Under the pieces are notes generated by a model, which made no database searches, was not told the origin of the DNA, and saw only the letters and a program-made list of their open reading frames with translations. The translations under genes and the position numbers were made by a program. DNA of 64,000 nucleotides from Colwellia hornerae (lineage in GTDB: Bacteria > Pseudomonadota > Gammaproteobacteria > Enterobacterales > Alteromonadaceae), in assembly GCF_007954355.1 (NCBI RefSeq), contig NZ_VOLR01000021.1, positions 1-64,000 of the forward strand, in the 5' to 3' direction. Shown here in pieces: positions 54,069-62,840 of the stretch; within the stretch, counting starts at the first letter, position 1; each line of letters starts with the position of its first letter.

Positions 54069-56269
54069 TGGCAAATCTCCTTCGCAGCATCGACAATATT
54101 CTTAACCGATGGTAATACCTCATAGGCTGCAGCGCCTAGAGGAATAAAGCTATCACTTGCGGTAACGCGTTTTATTTTAGGGCATTCACTTGTTTTCTCA
54201 TGAATTAAAGTCACTAGCGCTTCACTAATTGAGCCCGTTTGACGACATTCATCAACAATAAGCACGTGCTCACAATCATTCACTTGCGCCAAAATACCTT
54301 TTTCATCTAATGGTGCTAACCAACGTAAATCAACAACACGTGCATCAATTCCCTGCTCTGCTAATTTTGCTTGTGCTTGGCGCGATAAATAATTGCCATT
54401 GCCATACGTTAAGATACACAGTTGTTTGCCTGAGCCAGCAACCTTAATGCCTAAATCGATACTGCTGCCTGCCAATTCAGGAGGCTGATACTCAAAGGTC
54501 CATAAACCATCACCTTCTTGGTGTAAGTCTTTCGCCATGTAAAGCGCTATTGGCTCTAAAAATATCACCATACGTTGTTGCTCTTGTGCTAAACGTACAC
54601 TGGCACGCATCATTTCAACTGCATCGGCACCATTTGACGGACAAGCGATGATTAATCCTGGAATATCCCGAAAAACGGCAAAAGAGTTATCATTATGAAA
54701 ATGACCACCAAAACCTTTTTGGTAAGCCAAACCCGCAATGCGGATCACCATGGGATTAGTAAATTGCCCATTTGAGAAAAACGGTAATGTCGCCGCTTCG
54801 CCACGAATTTGATCTTCAGCGTTGTGCACATAAGCTAAAAATTGAATTTCAGGGATAGGTAAAAAACCGTTGTGCGCCAAACCAATAGCGGTACCTAAAA
54901 TCGTTTGCTCATCTAGCAAGGTGTTGATCACTCGGCTTTTGCCAAAACGTTCACATAACTTTGCCGTAACGTTATAAACGCCGCCTTTTTTGCCAATATC
55001 TTCACCGCACATAACAATACTGGGATATTCAGCCATTAAGTCCATCAATGCCCAGTTAATTAATTTTGCTAAATGCTGTTTTTTAGGCAGGTTATGTTTC
55101 TCATGTTTAAAAATTTCTGCGCGAGCTTTATCGCTAACTAACACTGAACTACGTGCTTTAGTCAGACTAGGTATAATGCTTGCCATTACGGCATCTGCAC
55201 TGGCCAGTTTTTCTTTGCTAGCGGCATTTTCAGCAATAACTTCAATGCGCTTTTCAACGTTTTGATAAATGCCGATCAGCTCTTCAGCCGTTAAGATATT
55301 GTTTTCTAAAATAATGCGAGCGGTGTGTAATAAAGGGTCTTGAAACTCTGTTGCCGTAATGTCAGCAATATCACGGTAAACAAACTCAGCATCAGAGCCC
55401 GCATGCCCCAGAATACGCACAGTGCGGATATGTAAAAACACGGGTTTACGCAATTCTCGAGCAATTCGTTCTGCTTCTTTGGCTGTTTTATAGGTATCTA
55501 AAATATTCAAGCCATCACAATAGAGATAAGTTAAACCGGCTCTATTTTCATAATTAGCGGCGATCCAGCCTTCCGGTGTAGCCGTTGAAATACCAATACC
55601 ATTATCTTCACAGACAAAAACAATTGGCATAGGAATAGACTGATAAGCCGCCCAAGCTGTGCTGTTAATTGCCCCTTGTGTGGTTGAGTGATTCGATGAA
55701 GCATCACCAAAATTACAAATAATGACGCCATCGTCTGGTATTTCACCTTTATGCGCTAAACGTTTTGCTAAAGGAATACTGTATGCAGCGCCTATCGCTT
55801 TAGGCAAATGCGACGCTATGGTGCTAGTTTGTGGCGGAATAGAGAGCGCTTTACTGCCAAGCACTTTATGACGACCGCCAGAGATAGGGTCATCTTTTGA
55901 TGCCGCAAATGACAATAGCATGTCATATAAAATCGTTTGTCCTGGTACTTGCTTACTGCGCTGGATAACAAACGCGCCACTGCGATAATGCAAAAATGCC
56001 ATATCTGTCGGACGAAATGCCTTGGCATAAGCAGCATTACCCTCATGACCTGAGCTACCAATAGTATAAAAACTTTGACCTTTTTTCTGCATCACACGTG
56101 ATTGCAAATCAAGGTGGCGACTCATTACTTGGGTTTCAAATAGATCAATAACTTCAGCTGAACTTAATCCAACATCACTAGGAGTTAAAGTACAAGTTGA
56201 TTCAGGTAAGGTTTGGGCGCGAACAAAGTTAATAAAATTTTCTTTCACCAGCTGATTACGATCAGACAT
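54065..56269 (-). CDS. Thiamine-diphosphate E1 dehydrogenase, alpha and beta parts fused
   Basis: A 734-residue protein combining the E1-alpha and E1-beta subunits of 2-oxoacid dehydrogenases. The alpha part (about 1-370) has the thiamine-diphosphate site from CNFGDASSNHSTTQGA to CEDNGIGIS. The beta part (about 400-734) starts MCGEDIGKKGGVYNVT and includes the transketolase-type C-terminal domain. Such E1 proteins decarboxylate 2-oxoacids and hand the acyl group to a lipoyl E2, but no E2 or E3 gene is nearby. The adjacent gcdH-like gene hints at 2-oxoadipate, though branched-chain 2-oxoacids are equally possible. Confidence 0.87.
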   Translation of the reverse strand: MSDRNQLVKENFINFVRAQTLPESTCTLTPSDVGLSSAEVIDLFETQVMSRHLDLQSRVMQKKGQSFYTIGSSGHEGNAAYAKAFRPTDMAFLHYRSGAFVIQRSKQVPGQTILYDMLLSFAASKDDPISGGRHKVLGSKALSIPPQTSTIASHLPKAIGAAYSIPLAKRLAHKGEIPDDGVIICNFGDASSNHSTTQGAINSTAWAAYQSIPMPIVFVCEDNGIGISTATPEGWIAANYENRAGLTYLYCDGLNILDTYKTAKEAERIARELRKPVFLHIRTVRILGHAGSDAEFVYRDIADITATEFQDPLLHTARIILENNILTAEELIGIYQNVEKRIEVIAENAASKEKLASADAVMASIIPSLTKARSSVLVSDKARAEIFKHEKHNLPKKQHLAKLINWALMDLMAEYPSIVMCGEDIGKKGGVYNVTAKLCERFGKSRVINTLLDEQTILGTAIGLAHNGFLPIPEIQFLAYVHNAEDQIRGEAATLPFFSNGQFTNPMVIRIAGLAYQKGFGGHFHNDNSFAVFRDIPGLIIACPSNGADAVEMMRASVRLAQEQQRMVIFLEPIALYMAKDLHQEGDGLWTFEYQPPELAGSSIDLGIKVAGSGKQLCILTYGNGNYLSRQAQAKLAEQGIDARVVDLRWLAPLDEKGILAQVNDCEHVLIVDECRQTGSISEALVTLIHEKTSECPKIKRVTASDSFIPLGAAAYEVLPSVKNIVDAAKEICQ

Positions 56270-56384
56270 GATATCTCCACTAGGAATTATTATTATTGTG
56301 TTTTAAAACTAATGCGATAGGGCTATATGAAGCATCAAAAAACGCGTAAATAAAAGGCGTATTAAATACGCCTTAATCAGTGTT

Positions 56385-57578
56385 TTAGTAAAATGCTTGT
56401 AAACCAGTTTGTGCTCTACCTAGTATCAGGGCATGCACATCATGAGTACCCTCATAAGTATTAACCGCTTCAAGGTTCATCATATGGCGAATAATATGAT
56501 ACTCATCGGCAATACCGTTACCACCGTGCATATCACGAGCCGTGCGAGCAATTTCTAATGCTTTACCACATGAATTACGTTTGATAAGCGAAATAGCTTC
56601 GGGTGCTAATTGATCCGAATCCATTAAACGCCCCACTTGTAAGCAAGCTAATAACCCCGTGGTGATATCAGTTTGCATATCGGCTAATTTTTTCTGAATT
56701 AACTGTGTTGCCGCCAAAGGACGACCAAATTGTTCACGGTCTAGTGTGTATTGTCGAGCACCATGCCAACAAAATTCTGCAGCACCTAAAGCGCCCCAAG
56801 CAATGCCATAGCGTGCTTTGTTTAAACAACCAAATGGGCCAGATAAACCTTTAACATTTGGTAACATATTATCGCTAGGTACAAAAACGTTATCCATAAC
56901 GATTTCACCGGTAATGGATGCTCGTAATGAAAATTTACCTTCAATTTTTGGTGCACTTAAACCTTCCATGCCTTTTTCTAAAACAAAACCACGAATCACG
57001 CCATCAAGTTTGGCCCAAACCACAAAAATATCTGCAACGGGAGAGTTCGTGATCCACATTTTATTACCCGTAATGCGATAACCGCCATCAACCGCAGTAG
57101 CATGTGTAGTTAAGCTACCTGGATCTGAGCCTGAATTAGGCTCAGTTAAACCGAAACAACCAATGTATTCACCAGATGCTAGTTTAGGTAAATATTTCAT
57201 CCGTTGCTCTTCACTGCCGTAAGCATAGATTGGATGCATAACTAAAGATGATTGCACGCTCATCGCACTACGGTAACCACTATCTACACGTTCAACTTCT
57301 CTTGCAATTAAGCCGTAAGTAACATAATTCACGCCTGCACAGCCATATTTTTCAGGTAATGTAGCGCCTAATAAGCCCAGTGCACCTAGTTCGCGCATAA
57401 TTTCAACATCAAACACTTCATTTCGGTTAGCCATTAATATTCTTGGCATTAGTTTTTCTTGGCAATATTGATGAGCACTGTCACGGATCATTCGCTCCTC
57501 TTCAGACAATAAAGATTCCAATAAAAGTGGATCTTGCCATTTAAACGAGGGACGGTTTGCACTGCTTGAATGAGACAT
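56385..57578 (-). CDS. gcdH: Glutaryl-CoA dehydrogenase-type acyl-CoA dehydrogenase
   Basis: GcdH oxidises and decarboxylates glutaryl-CoA to crotonyl-CoA in lysine and tryptophan breakdown. The 397-residue product shows the acyl-CoA dehydrogenase signatures [17 protein letters not shown] and [14 protein letters not shown], and the catalytic glutamate in [19 protein letters not shown]. The substrate-binding [15 protein letters not shown] region is that of glutaryl-CoA enzymes. It is divergent from a LysR regulator, the usual gcdH arrangement, and is 115 bp before the E1 gene on the same strand. Confidence 0.92.
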   Translation of the reverse strand: MSHSSSANRPSFKWQDPLLLESLLSEEERMIRDSAHQYCQEKLMPRILMANRNEVFDVEIMRELGALGLLGATLPEKYGCAGVNYVTYGLIAREVERVDSGYRSAMSVQSSLVMHPIYAYGSEEQRMKYLPKLASGEYIGCFGLTEPNSGSDPGSLTTHATAVDGGYRITGNKMWITNSPVADIFVVWAKLDGVIRGFVLEKGMEGLSAPKIEGKFSLRASITGEIVMDNVFVPSDNMLPNVKGLSGPFGCLNKARYGIAWGALGAAEFCWHGARQYTLDREQFGRPLAATQLIQKKLADMQTDITTGLLACLQVGRLMDSDQLAPEAISLIKRNSCGKALEIARTARDMHGGNGIADEYHIIRHMMNLEAVNTYEGTHDVHALILGRAQTGLQAFY

Positions 57579-57667
57579 GAAATTACCTGCTAAGCTGAGA
57601 AATAATTAAGTGCAAAAATAATAAGCAAATACTAGCCAAAGTTAAAACATTATTTTCCTTTAACTGA

Positions 57668-57684
57668 TATAGTTTAAAGCTATA
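57668..57684. promoter_or_regulatory. Candidate LysR-type operator between gcdH and its regulator
   Basis: TATAG-N7-CTATA is a 17-bp symmetric sequence containing the T-N11-A pattern typical of LysR regulators. It lies in the 127-bp divergent region, 22 bases before the regulator's start codon. The call rests on position and symmetry only. Confidence 0.45.
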
Positions 57685-57705
57685 CCTAGGTTGGCTAAGT
57701 TTATT

Positions 57706-58536
57706 ATGGATTTAAAATCACTCAATTATTTTATTTCAGTCTATGAGTTAAAAAGTTTTAGTGCTGCTGCAAAAGCGTGTTTTATTGCCCAGCCTTCAAT
57801 ATCTGCAGCAATAGCACAACTTGAGCAACAACTGAAAGTAAAACTTTTTATTCGTCATGCACGTGGTGTAACGCCTTCAGAGCAAGGTAAAAAACTATTT
57901 CCATTGGCCAAACAGCTGTTAGGGCAAGCAGGCGCAATAAAAAACGTTTTTTCAGAAAAAACCCATAAGCAACCTTTTAACTTAGGCGTTACCCGCGGCT
58001 TAGGTGTTGAACGTATGAGCTTATTATTAAAAGAATTCACCTCAGCAAACCCTTCTGTCGAACTGACTTTAGTGCCACATACTGAAAATGTTGATGCACG
58101 TATTATTCTAAAAGATGAATTACAGGAAAATGAGCAGTATATAGACATGTGGCATGAAGATTATTTACTTGCCGTACCTTATGATCATATATTTGCCCTC
58201 GAAGATACCGTCACAATTCAGCAGTTAGACGGCTTACCTTTTATTCAGCGCATGCCTTGCAGTGCTTGGGATCATCTACAAGACACTTTAGCGATCGCCG
58301 GTATTAGTCTCGACGTACGAGCAAAAATCACTACCATAGATTATGCGCTTGGCTTGATACATGCTGGTTTAGGCTGCGCATTCTTACCCGCACACAGTGA
58401 AATTATTAAACGCAGTGACGTGGTATTTAGGCCAATAGTCGGCTTACAACTCACACGAGAAATTGTATTGGCATACACAACATCATCAAAAGCCATCAAT
58501 AACTTAAAGCGTTTAGCTCATAAACATGCCCATTAG
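57706..58536 (+). CDS. LysR-family regulator, probably of gcdH
   Basis: The 276-residue protein has an N-terminal winged helix (LNYFISVYELKSFSAAAKAC, then AQPSISAAIAQLEQQL) and a LysR substrate-binding domain (about 90-275). I use the ATG at 57706. The TTG at 57691 has no good ribosome binding site. It is divergent from the gcdH-like gene, as GcdR-type regulators are. The ligand is not known. Confidence 0.9.
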   Translation: MDLKSLNYFISVYELKSFSAAAKACFIAQPSISAAIAQLEQQLKVKLFIRHARGVTPSEQGKKLFPLAKQLLGQAGAIKNVFSEKTHKQPFNLGVTRGLGVERMSLLLKEFTSANPSVELTLVPHTENVDARIILKDELQENEQYIDMWHEDYLLAVPYDHIFALEDTVTIQQLDGLPFIQRMPCSAWDHLQDTLAIAGISLDVRAKITTIDYALGLIHAGLGCAFLPAHSEIIKRSDVVFRPIVGLQLTREIVLAYTTSSKAINNLKRLAHKHAH

Positions 58537-58552
58537 ACATTGCTGAAAATGG

Positions 58553-58572
58553 AACAGATTCCTCTGTTTTTC
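58553..58572 (+). terminator. Weak terminator after the LysR gene
   Basis: A 6-bp stem AACAGA/TCTGTT with TTTTTCT following, 17 bases past the stop codon. The stem is short, so confidence is limited. Nothing else is seen up to 58830. Confidence 0.45.
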
Positions 58573-58830
58573 TAGACAGCTCACTGAACGGCGCGCCGAT
58601 ATAAGCTAACGTTTTGGCCAATTTTATAACAAAGTAATGAAAATTTTCCATCTAATCAGCTATGTCTTAACAGACTAATAATATTAGCATTAGCTAAAAC
58701 TGATTAACCAAATCCCAGTAAATTAATTTTGGTCACCGTCGCTTTTGCCACTTTGCTGACCAAATACTTAAACTAAAAAGCAGCCTTTTAAGGACGGCTT
58801 AGTGCCAAAAGAAGACGGACTGAATGTGTT

Positions 58831-59448
58831 TTAATTTACTTTTTTAAATCTGAGTAAGCACGAAATTATCACTGCAATCACTATAAAAAACACTCCTATT
58901 AATTTCATTAAAAAAAGATAAATAGCACGATTCACAACTACAACTGAGGATATATCTACACTAATAATTGGAACCAACTTATCTAGCTCATCGCTGGCTG
59001 TTTTATTAAGTATGATTAACTGTAGATCTAAATCTGACTTACTGTGAAAAAAATCAAGAGTCACCCCAATTCTATCTCTAGATATACTCGCCTCAACAAT
59101 ATTTTTCACTTCACCAGAGGCAATAATTCCTTCGCTAGAAGATAACTGCCAGCCCACGTTCAAGTTCTTAAGATGCTCCTTACATGCCAAAGTAGGGGTA
59201 GTTGTGCAGACTAGTTCTCCATTATTCATCACACGGTTAAAACCAAGAGATATCTGATAATGATTATTAAACCTTGTACTGAATACAAACTTACTTTCGC
59301 CAATTTGAGCTAAATTTAACGACTTGTTCAATGAGGCTTCATCCCAATATGCATGAATGGAAAGTATCGCCCCAACGGTTAGAATAATAAAAATCCATAA
59401 AGTCTTTTCAATATTTTTTAAATTAAAGATATGCAAAATTTCATTCAA
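58831..59448 (-). CDS. Uncharacterised membrane protein
   Basis: No family is recognised. The 205-residue product has a membrane segment near the start (about 14-30) and another at the C-terminus (about 175-200). The non-cytoplasmic domain between them contains two cysteines (LVCTTTPTLACKEHL), probably disulfide-bonded. It is followed by a short basic tail (LRFKKVN). It lies about 120 bp after the other uncharacterised gene on the same strand. Confidence 0.65.
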   Translation of the reverse strand: MNEILHIFNLKNIEKTLWIFIILTVGAILSIHAYWDEASLNKSLNLAQIGESKFVFSTRFNNHYQISLGFNRVMNNGELVCTTTPTLACKEHLKNLNVGWQLSSSEGIIASGEVKNIVEASISRDRIGVTLDFFHSKSDLDLQLIILNKTASDELDKLVPIISVDISSVVVVNRAIYLFLMKLIGVFFIVIAVIISCLLRFKKVN

Positions 59449-59569
59449 TCCCTTGTAAACCTTTCCATGACTGCTGTTCGCTCTTTAGAGACTGAAAGCA
59501 TAAGATAAATCATCACCTTACGTCAAACTCTCCCCATACGGAAATTCAGTGTAAAAAGCGGTCTAATGC

Positions 59570-60241
59570 TTACTGGTTTTGCTGGTGATAAAAGTAAAGC
59601 ATATCTTGTCTTAGTTTTGCGGCATCGATATTCTTCGATGCAAAAACTTCATCTAATTTTATTTTAGTCTTTTCGTCAAAATAATCGTATGTAGCAACAG
59701 TAAAATACCTACCACCTAACTTGAAAGCATCATCTACAGGAAGAGATGTTTCTATTTTAGAAATTAATGATAAGTGCGCACCAATAGAATATTCAATGAA
59801 TTGTTTGGCTTCTTTAACTGCTACACCTGATAAGGACTTATCAACATTTAGTCTCCACCCTTGTTCCGTATTTTCAAATGTCAGTGTATTCCCTTCAACA
59901 TCCTTTAAAGTAAATTGCGTGTTACTTGTTGATTTTAAATTATAATCACTTAGATCGATAGAAGAGGTGTTGAACTTAAAAGCATCGTTGAACTCAATAA
60001 AAGCTTCTTCACCGTATGTGGAAACATATAAAGCTGAAAACTCTTTGTTAAGAACCATTAATTTCAAAGTATTCGCTAATAACTGTCTCGCTTCAGTTGT
60101 TCCTTTTAGCATGTTTATGCATGATGAGTAGGGTTTTTCTAGGCAAGCAGATTTGAATTGATTGAGGACTTTTAGGTAATCGTCATTTGCTTGTGTGTAC
60201 GGAGAAAGGATTACCAGTAAAGTGATGATAAACCGAATCAT
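59570..60241 (-). CDS. Uncharacterised secreted protein
   Basis: The 223-residue product has a short signal peptide (about 1-18, cleaved near TQAND), so it is periplasmic. The mature part is alpha/beta in pattern, with two cysteines (ACLEKPYSSCINM) near the N-terminus. No family was recognised. It precedes the membrane-protein gene on the same strand, and the pair may be an operon. Confidence 0.65.
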   Translation of the reverse strand: MIRFIITLLVILSPYTQANDDYLKVLNQFKSACLEKPYSSCINMLKGTTEARQLLANTLKLMVLNKEFSALYVSTYGEEAFIEFNDAFKFNTSSIDLSDYNLKSTSNTQFTLKDVEGNTLTFENTEQGWRLNVDKSLSGVAVKEAKQFIEYSIGAHLSLISKIETSLPVDDAFKLGGRYFTVATYDYFDEKTKIKLDEVFASKNIDAAKLRQDMLYFYHQQNQ

Positions 60242-60668
60242 ATAAATTCCTTTTTGCTATTGCTATTCAACATGTATTGACTGACCGCCTATCGCTCTAA
60301 GAAGACATTAAGTTTTTCAACCCGTTATGTCCACTAAGCGCTCGCAGAATACGTTAACACAGTTATTTCATGATGTGTTTCGAATTATTATTAAGGTTCA
60401 ATTATGGCAGTTGAAGACAGGTTCCAACTTTATTTGGAGTGTTTTTTTAATAGATAAAGCTTACTGCAACATTTGTTTCTATCTTTATTCACAAAAGCAC
60501 ATTTGTACTCAACGGCATAAGTAGGCTTGAATAGGATTTTTGTTTTGATCTTTATTTAGCTTCTACAACAATAATAAAAATTTTAGGCTAAAAACAAAAA
60601 ACCCAACAGTTACGTTGGGTTTGATTGAGTTCTAGTATCTAAATTGACACTTTAATATTATACGTTTC
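60242..60668. other. 427-bp gap: ssb terminator only
   Basis: The terminator of ssb lies at 60595-60622. A 65-codon plus-strand frame at 60327-60524 has no ribosome binding site or recognisable features and I do not call it. Nothing else was seen. Confidence 0.55.
60595..60622 (-). terminator. Rho-independent terminator after ssb
   Basis: The stem AACCCAAC/GTTGGGTT (60600-60607 with 60614-60621) is followed on the minus strand by TTTTTGTTTTT, about 47 bases after the ssb stop codon. Confidence 0.85.
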
Positions 60669-61355
60669 CTAAAACGGGATATCATCATCAAAATCAATCG
60701 TTGGCTCTTGAGGGTTAACTTTAGGAGCAGATTGCTTTTGTTGTTGTCCTTGATTTGCAAAGCCACCTTGCTGCTGTGGTGCTTGCTGTGAATAACCACC
60801 TTGCTGCTGTGGTGCATTGAAGCCACCTTGCTGCTGCTGTGCTGGTTTATAAGCGGGTTGCTGGCTTTGTTGTGGCGCTTGCTGAGAGTAGCCGCCTTGT
60901 TGCTGTGGTGCTTGTTGTGGTGCCTGCTGTGATGATTGCCCAGAAAATCCACCCTGCTGCTGTGAGGATTGACCAGAGAAACCAGGTGACTGACCACCAG
61001 AACCTTGACCACGCGAGTCAAGCATTTGCATAGAACCATTAAAGCCTTGTACAACAATTTCAGTGGTGTACTGATCTTGGCCTTGTTGGTTTGCCCACTT
61101 ACGTGTTTGTAATGAACCTTCGATATAAACTTTCGAACCTTTTTTAAGGTATTCGCCAGCAATTTCAGCTAATTTTCCAAACATAACAACACGATGCCAT
61201 TCTGTTTTTTCTTTCTGCTCGCCAGTTTGCTTATCTTTCCAGGTTTCAGAAGTTGCAATAGTAAGATTAGCAACGCCGCCACCGTTAGGCATAAAACGTA
61301 CTTCTGGGTCTTTACCTAAATTACCTAAAATGATTACTTTATTAACACCGGCCAT
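60669..61355 (-). CDS. ssb: Single-stranded DNA-binding protein
   Basis: SSB coats single-stranded DNA in replication and repair. The 228-residue product has the OB-fold core (about 1-110; [20 protein letters not shown] at the start) and ends in the acidic tip DFDDDIPF that recruits partner proteins. Between them lies a linker of about 100 residues made largely of Gln, Gly and Pro (repeats such as [11 protein letters not shown]), longer than the E. coli linker. The gene is repetitive there, which may make it prone to length variation. Confidence 0.96.
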   Translation of the reverse strand: MAGVNKVIILGNLGKDPEVRFMPNGGGVANLTIATSETWKDKQTGEQKEKTEWHRVVMFGKLAEIAGEYLKKGSKVYIEGSLQTRKWANQQGQDQYTTEIVVQGFNGSMQMLDSRGQGSGGQSPGFSGQSSQQQGGFSGQSSQQAPQQAPQQQGGYSQQAPQQSQQPAYKPAQQQQGGFNAPQQQGGYSQQAPQQQGGFANQGQQQKQSAPKVNPQEPTIDFDDDIPF

Positions 61356-61533
61356 GAAAAAATCCTATCTTTGTGCGTAAATATTTTATTTACTGATTTA
61401 CGTTATCGACAAACATAAATTAATTCATCGATGCAATTTTAAAAAGTGGCAATTATTCTATCACTGTGAGTAAAAAATTTCTTTGAGTTTCAGTGCATTT
61501 TTAAGTTTATTTTTTGATTATTTTAAACAGACA

Positions 61534-61932
61534 TTATTCTTCTGTAAAAAGGTGAGCTTTCATTTCTATTTTTATCTGCTCAGGTATTTTTAAAGACGAT
61601 TGATTTTCAAAACAAAAGTGAACCATAACTGCAGTACCTGACGCACATTTTGTGCTTTTTTGCCACGCTTCTTGGTAGACAGTAAACGATGATCCACCTA
61701 TACGACCTATATAGGTGCGTATTTCAATTTCTTCACCATAGTAAAGCTGAGCATGGAATTCCACATCAATTTTAGCCAGAATTAACTGCCAATTTTTTGT
61801 ATCTAACGCAGGCATAAAAAATCGAAAGACCGGATCTCTCGCTCCTTCAAACCACACCGGTAACAAGGTGTTGTTTATATGGCCTAGCGCATCGGTATCG
61901 CTAAATCTTGGCATTAATTTTTCACTGAACAT
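61534..61932 (-). CDS. Acyl-CoA thioesterase, 4-hydroxybenzoyl-CoA thioesterase family
   Basis: The 132-residue hotdog-fold protein has the family active-site region PRFSDTDALGHINNT, with the catalytic aspartate, followed by LPVWFEGARDPVFR. It hydrolyses acyl-CoA thioesters, with YbgC-type substrates likely. It stands alone between ssb and the oxygenase gene. Confidence 0.88.
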   Translation of the reverse strand: MFSEKLMPRFSDTDALGHINNTLLPVWFEGARDPVFRFFMPALDTKNWQLILAKIDVEFHAQLYYGEEIEIRTYIGRIGGSSFTVYQEAWQKSTKCASGTAVMVHFCFENQSSLKIPEQIKIEMKAHLFTEE

Positions 61933-62070
61933 AAACGTTTCCCACAGATTTTAAGTGATGTTATTTTACATACTTTTTCATTGTGGTGAAGTGTACAAGC
62001 GAAGTTAATAGAATATAAGCTACTGCTATGGTATTTTCATTGCCAATATTTATTGAAGCTTATCAAAACT

Positions 62071-62772
62071 ATGACTGATTTTATTGAACTATACCCCAAC
62101 GCCCTTTCTCAAGAGTTTTGTAAAAAATTCATTGATGATTTTGAAGGGAGTCCACATAAAAACCAAGGACGTACCGGAGGTGGTGTCGATACCAGTAAAA
62201 AAATTAGCCAGGATATTTATTTAAATCAGCATGCTGAATTTCAACCCGCACTGGAAACTATTTTACAGGCCTGCATCACTCATATCACTGAGTATGTTAA
62301 CAAATACTACTTTAGCTTGATCAGCAGTATTTCTTTAACCGTACAGCACCCCGTAACAAAGCAACCCGTACAACTTACCGCTGATAATTTTGAAGAGGTA
62401 GGTCGGCCTAATTTGGTCAATTTAATACAATATTTATTTAGGCTCGCACCAATTAATGCCCAAAAGTATTTACAGGGTAAAGGCAATTATAATTATTGGC
62501 ATTCTGAAATATTTCCACAGCTTGGTGATAATAATGCCTTGCACAGAAACTTGCTTTTTCTTATTTATTTAAATGATGTCGAAGAAGGTGGTGAAACTGA
62601 TTTTTTCTATCAAGAAAAAAGTGTTAGGCCAAAAGCTGGCACTATGGTGATTGCTCCTTGTGGCTTCACTCACACTCACAGAGGCAATGTACCGGTATCG
62701 TCCGACAAGTATGTGTTAACTTCATGGATGCTATTTAATCCCGCAGATAAAATTTACACCCCACAACCTTAG
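62071..62772 (+). CDS. 2-oxoglutarate/Fe(II)-dependent oxygenase, prolyl-4-hydroxylase-like
   Basis: The 233-residue product has the double-stranded beta-helix core of prolyl hydroxylase-type oxygenases. A probable first metal pair lies in YWHSEIFP (HxE instead of the common HxD). Then come LLFLIYLNDVEEGGETDFF, the distal histidine in FTHTHRGNVP, and SSDKYVLTSWMLF with the 2-oxoglutarate-binding lysine. I use the ATG at 62071. The frame is open from a TTG at 62053. The substrate is unknown. Confidence 0.82.
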   Translation: MTDFIELYPNALSQEFCKKFIDDFEGSPHKNQGRTGGGVDTSKKISQDIYLNQHAEFQPALETILQACITHITEYVNKYYFSLISSISLTVQHPVTKQPVQLTADNFEEVGRPNLVNLIQYLFRLAPINAQKYLQGKGNYNYWHSEIFPQLGDNNALHRNLLFLIYLNDVEEGGETDFFYQEKSVRPKAGTMVIAPCGFTHTHRGNVPVSSDKYVLTSWMLFNPADKIYTPQP

Positions 62773-62840
62773 CAAGTTCATAGCCGTTTCACTTCATCAT
62801 GCCGATTACATACTGAAGTGAGCGACTATCATCAATTTAC

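Noticed and set aside
60327..60524. 65-codon plus-strand frame between ssb and the secreted-protein gene
   Set aside because: No ribosome binding site, odd composition and no neighbour logic.
60632..61162. 176-codon frame inside ssb on the same strand
   Set aside because: It is an alternative frame of the Gln/Gly-rich linker codons, which avoid stops. Its Ser/His/Lys-rich product has no recognisable features and ssb is secure.
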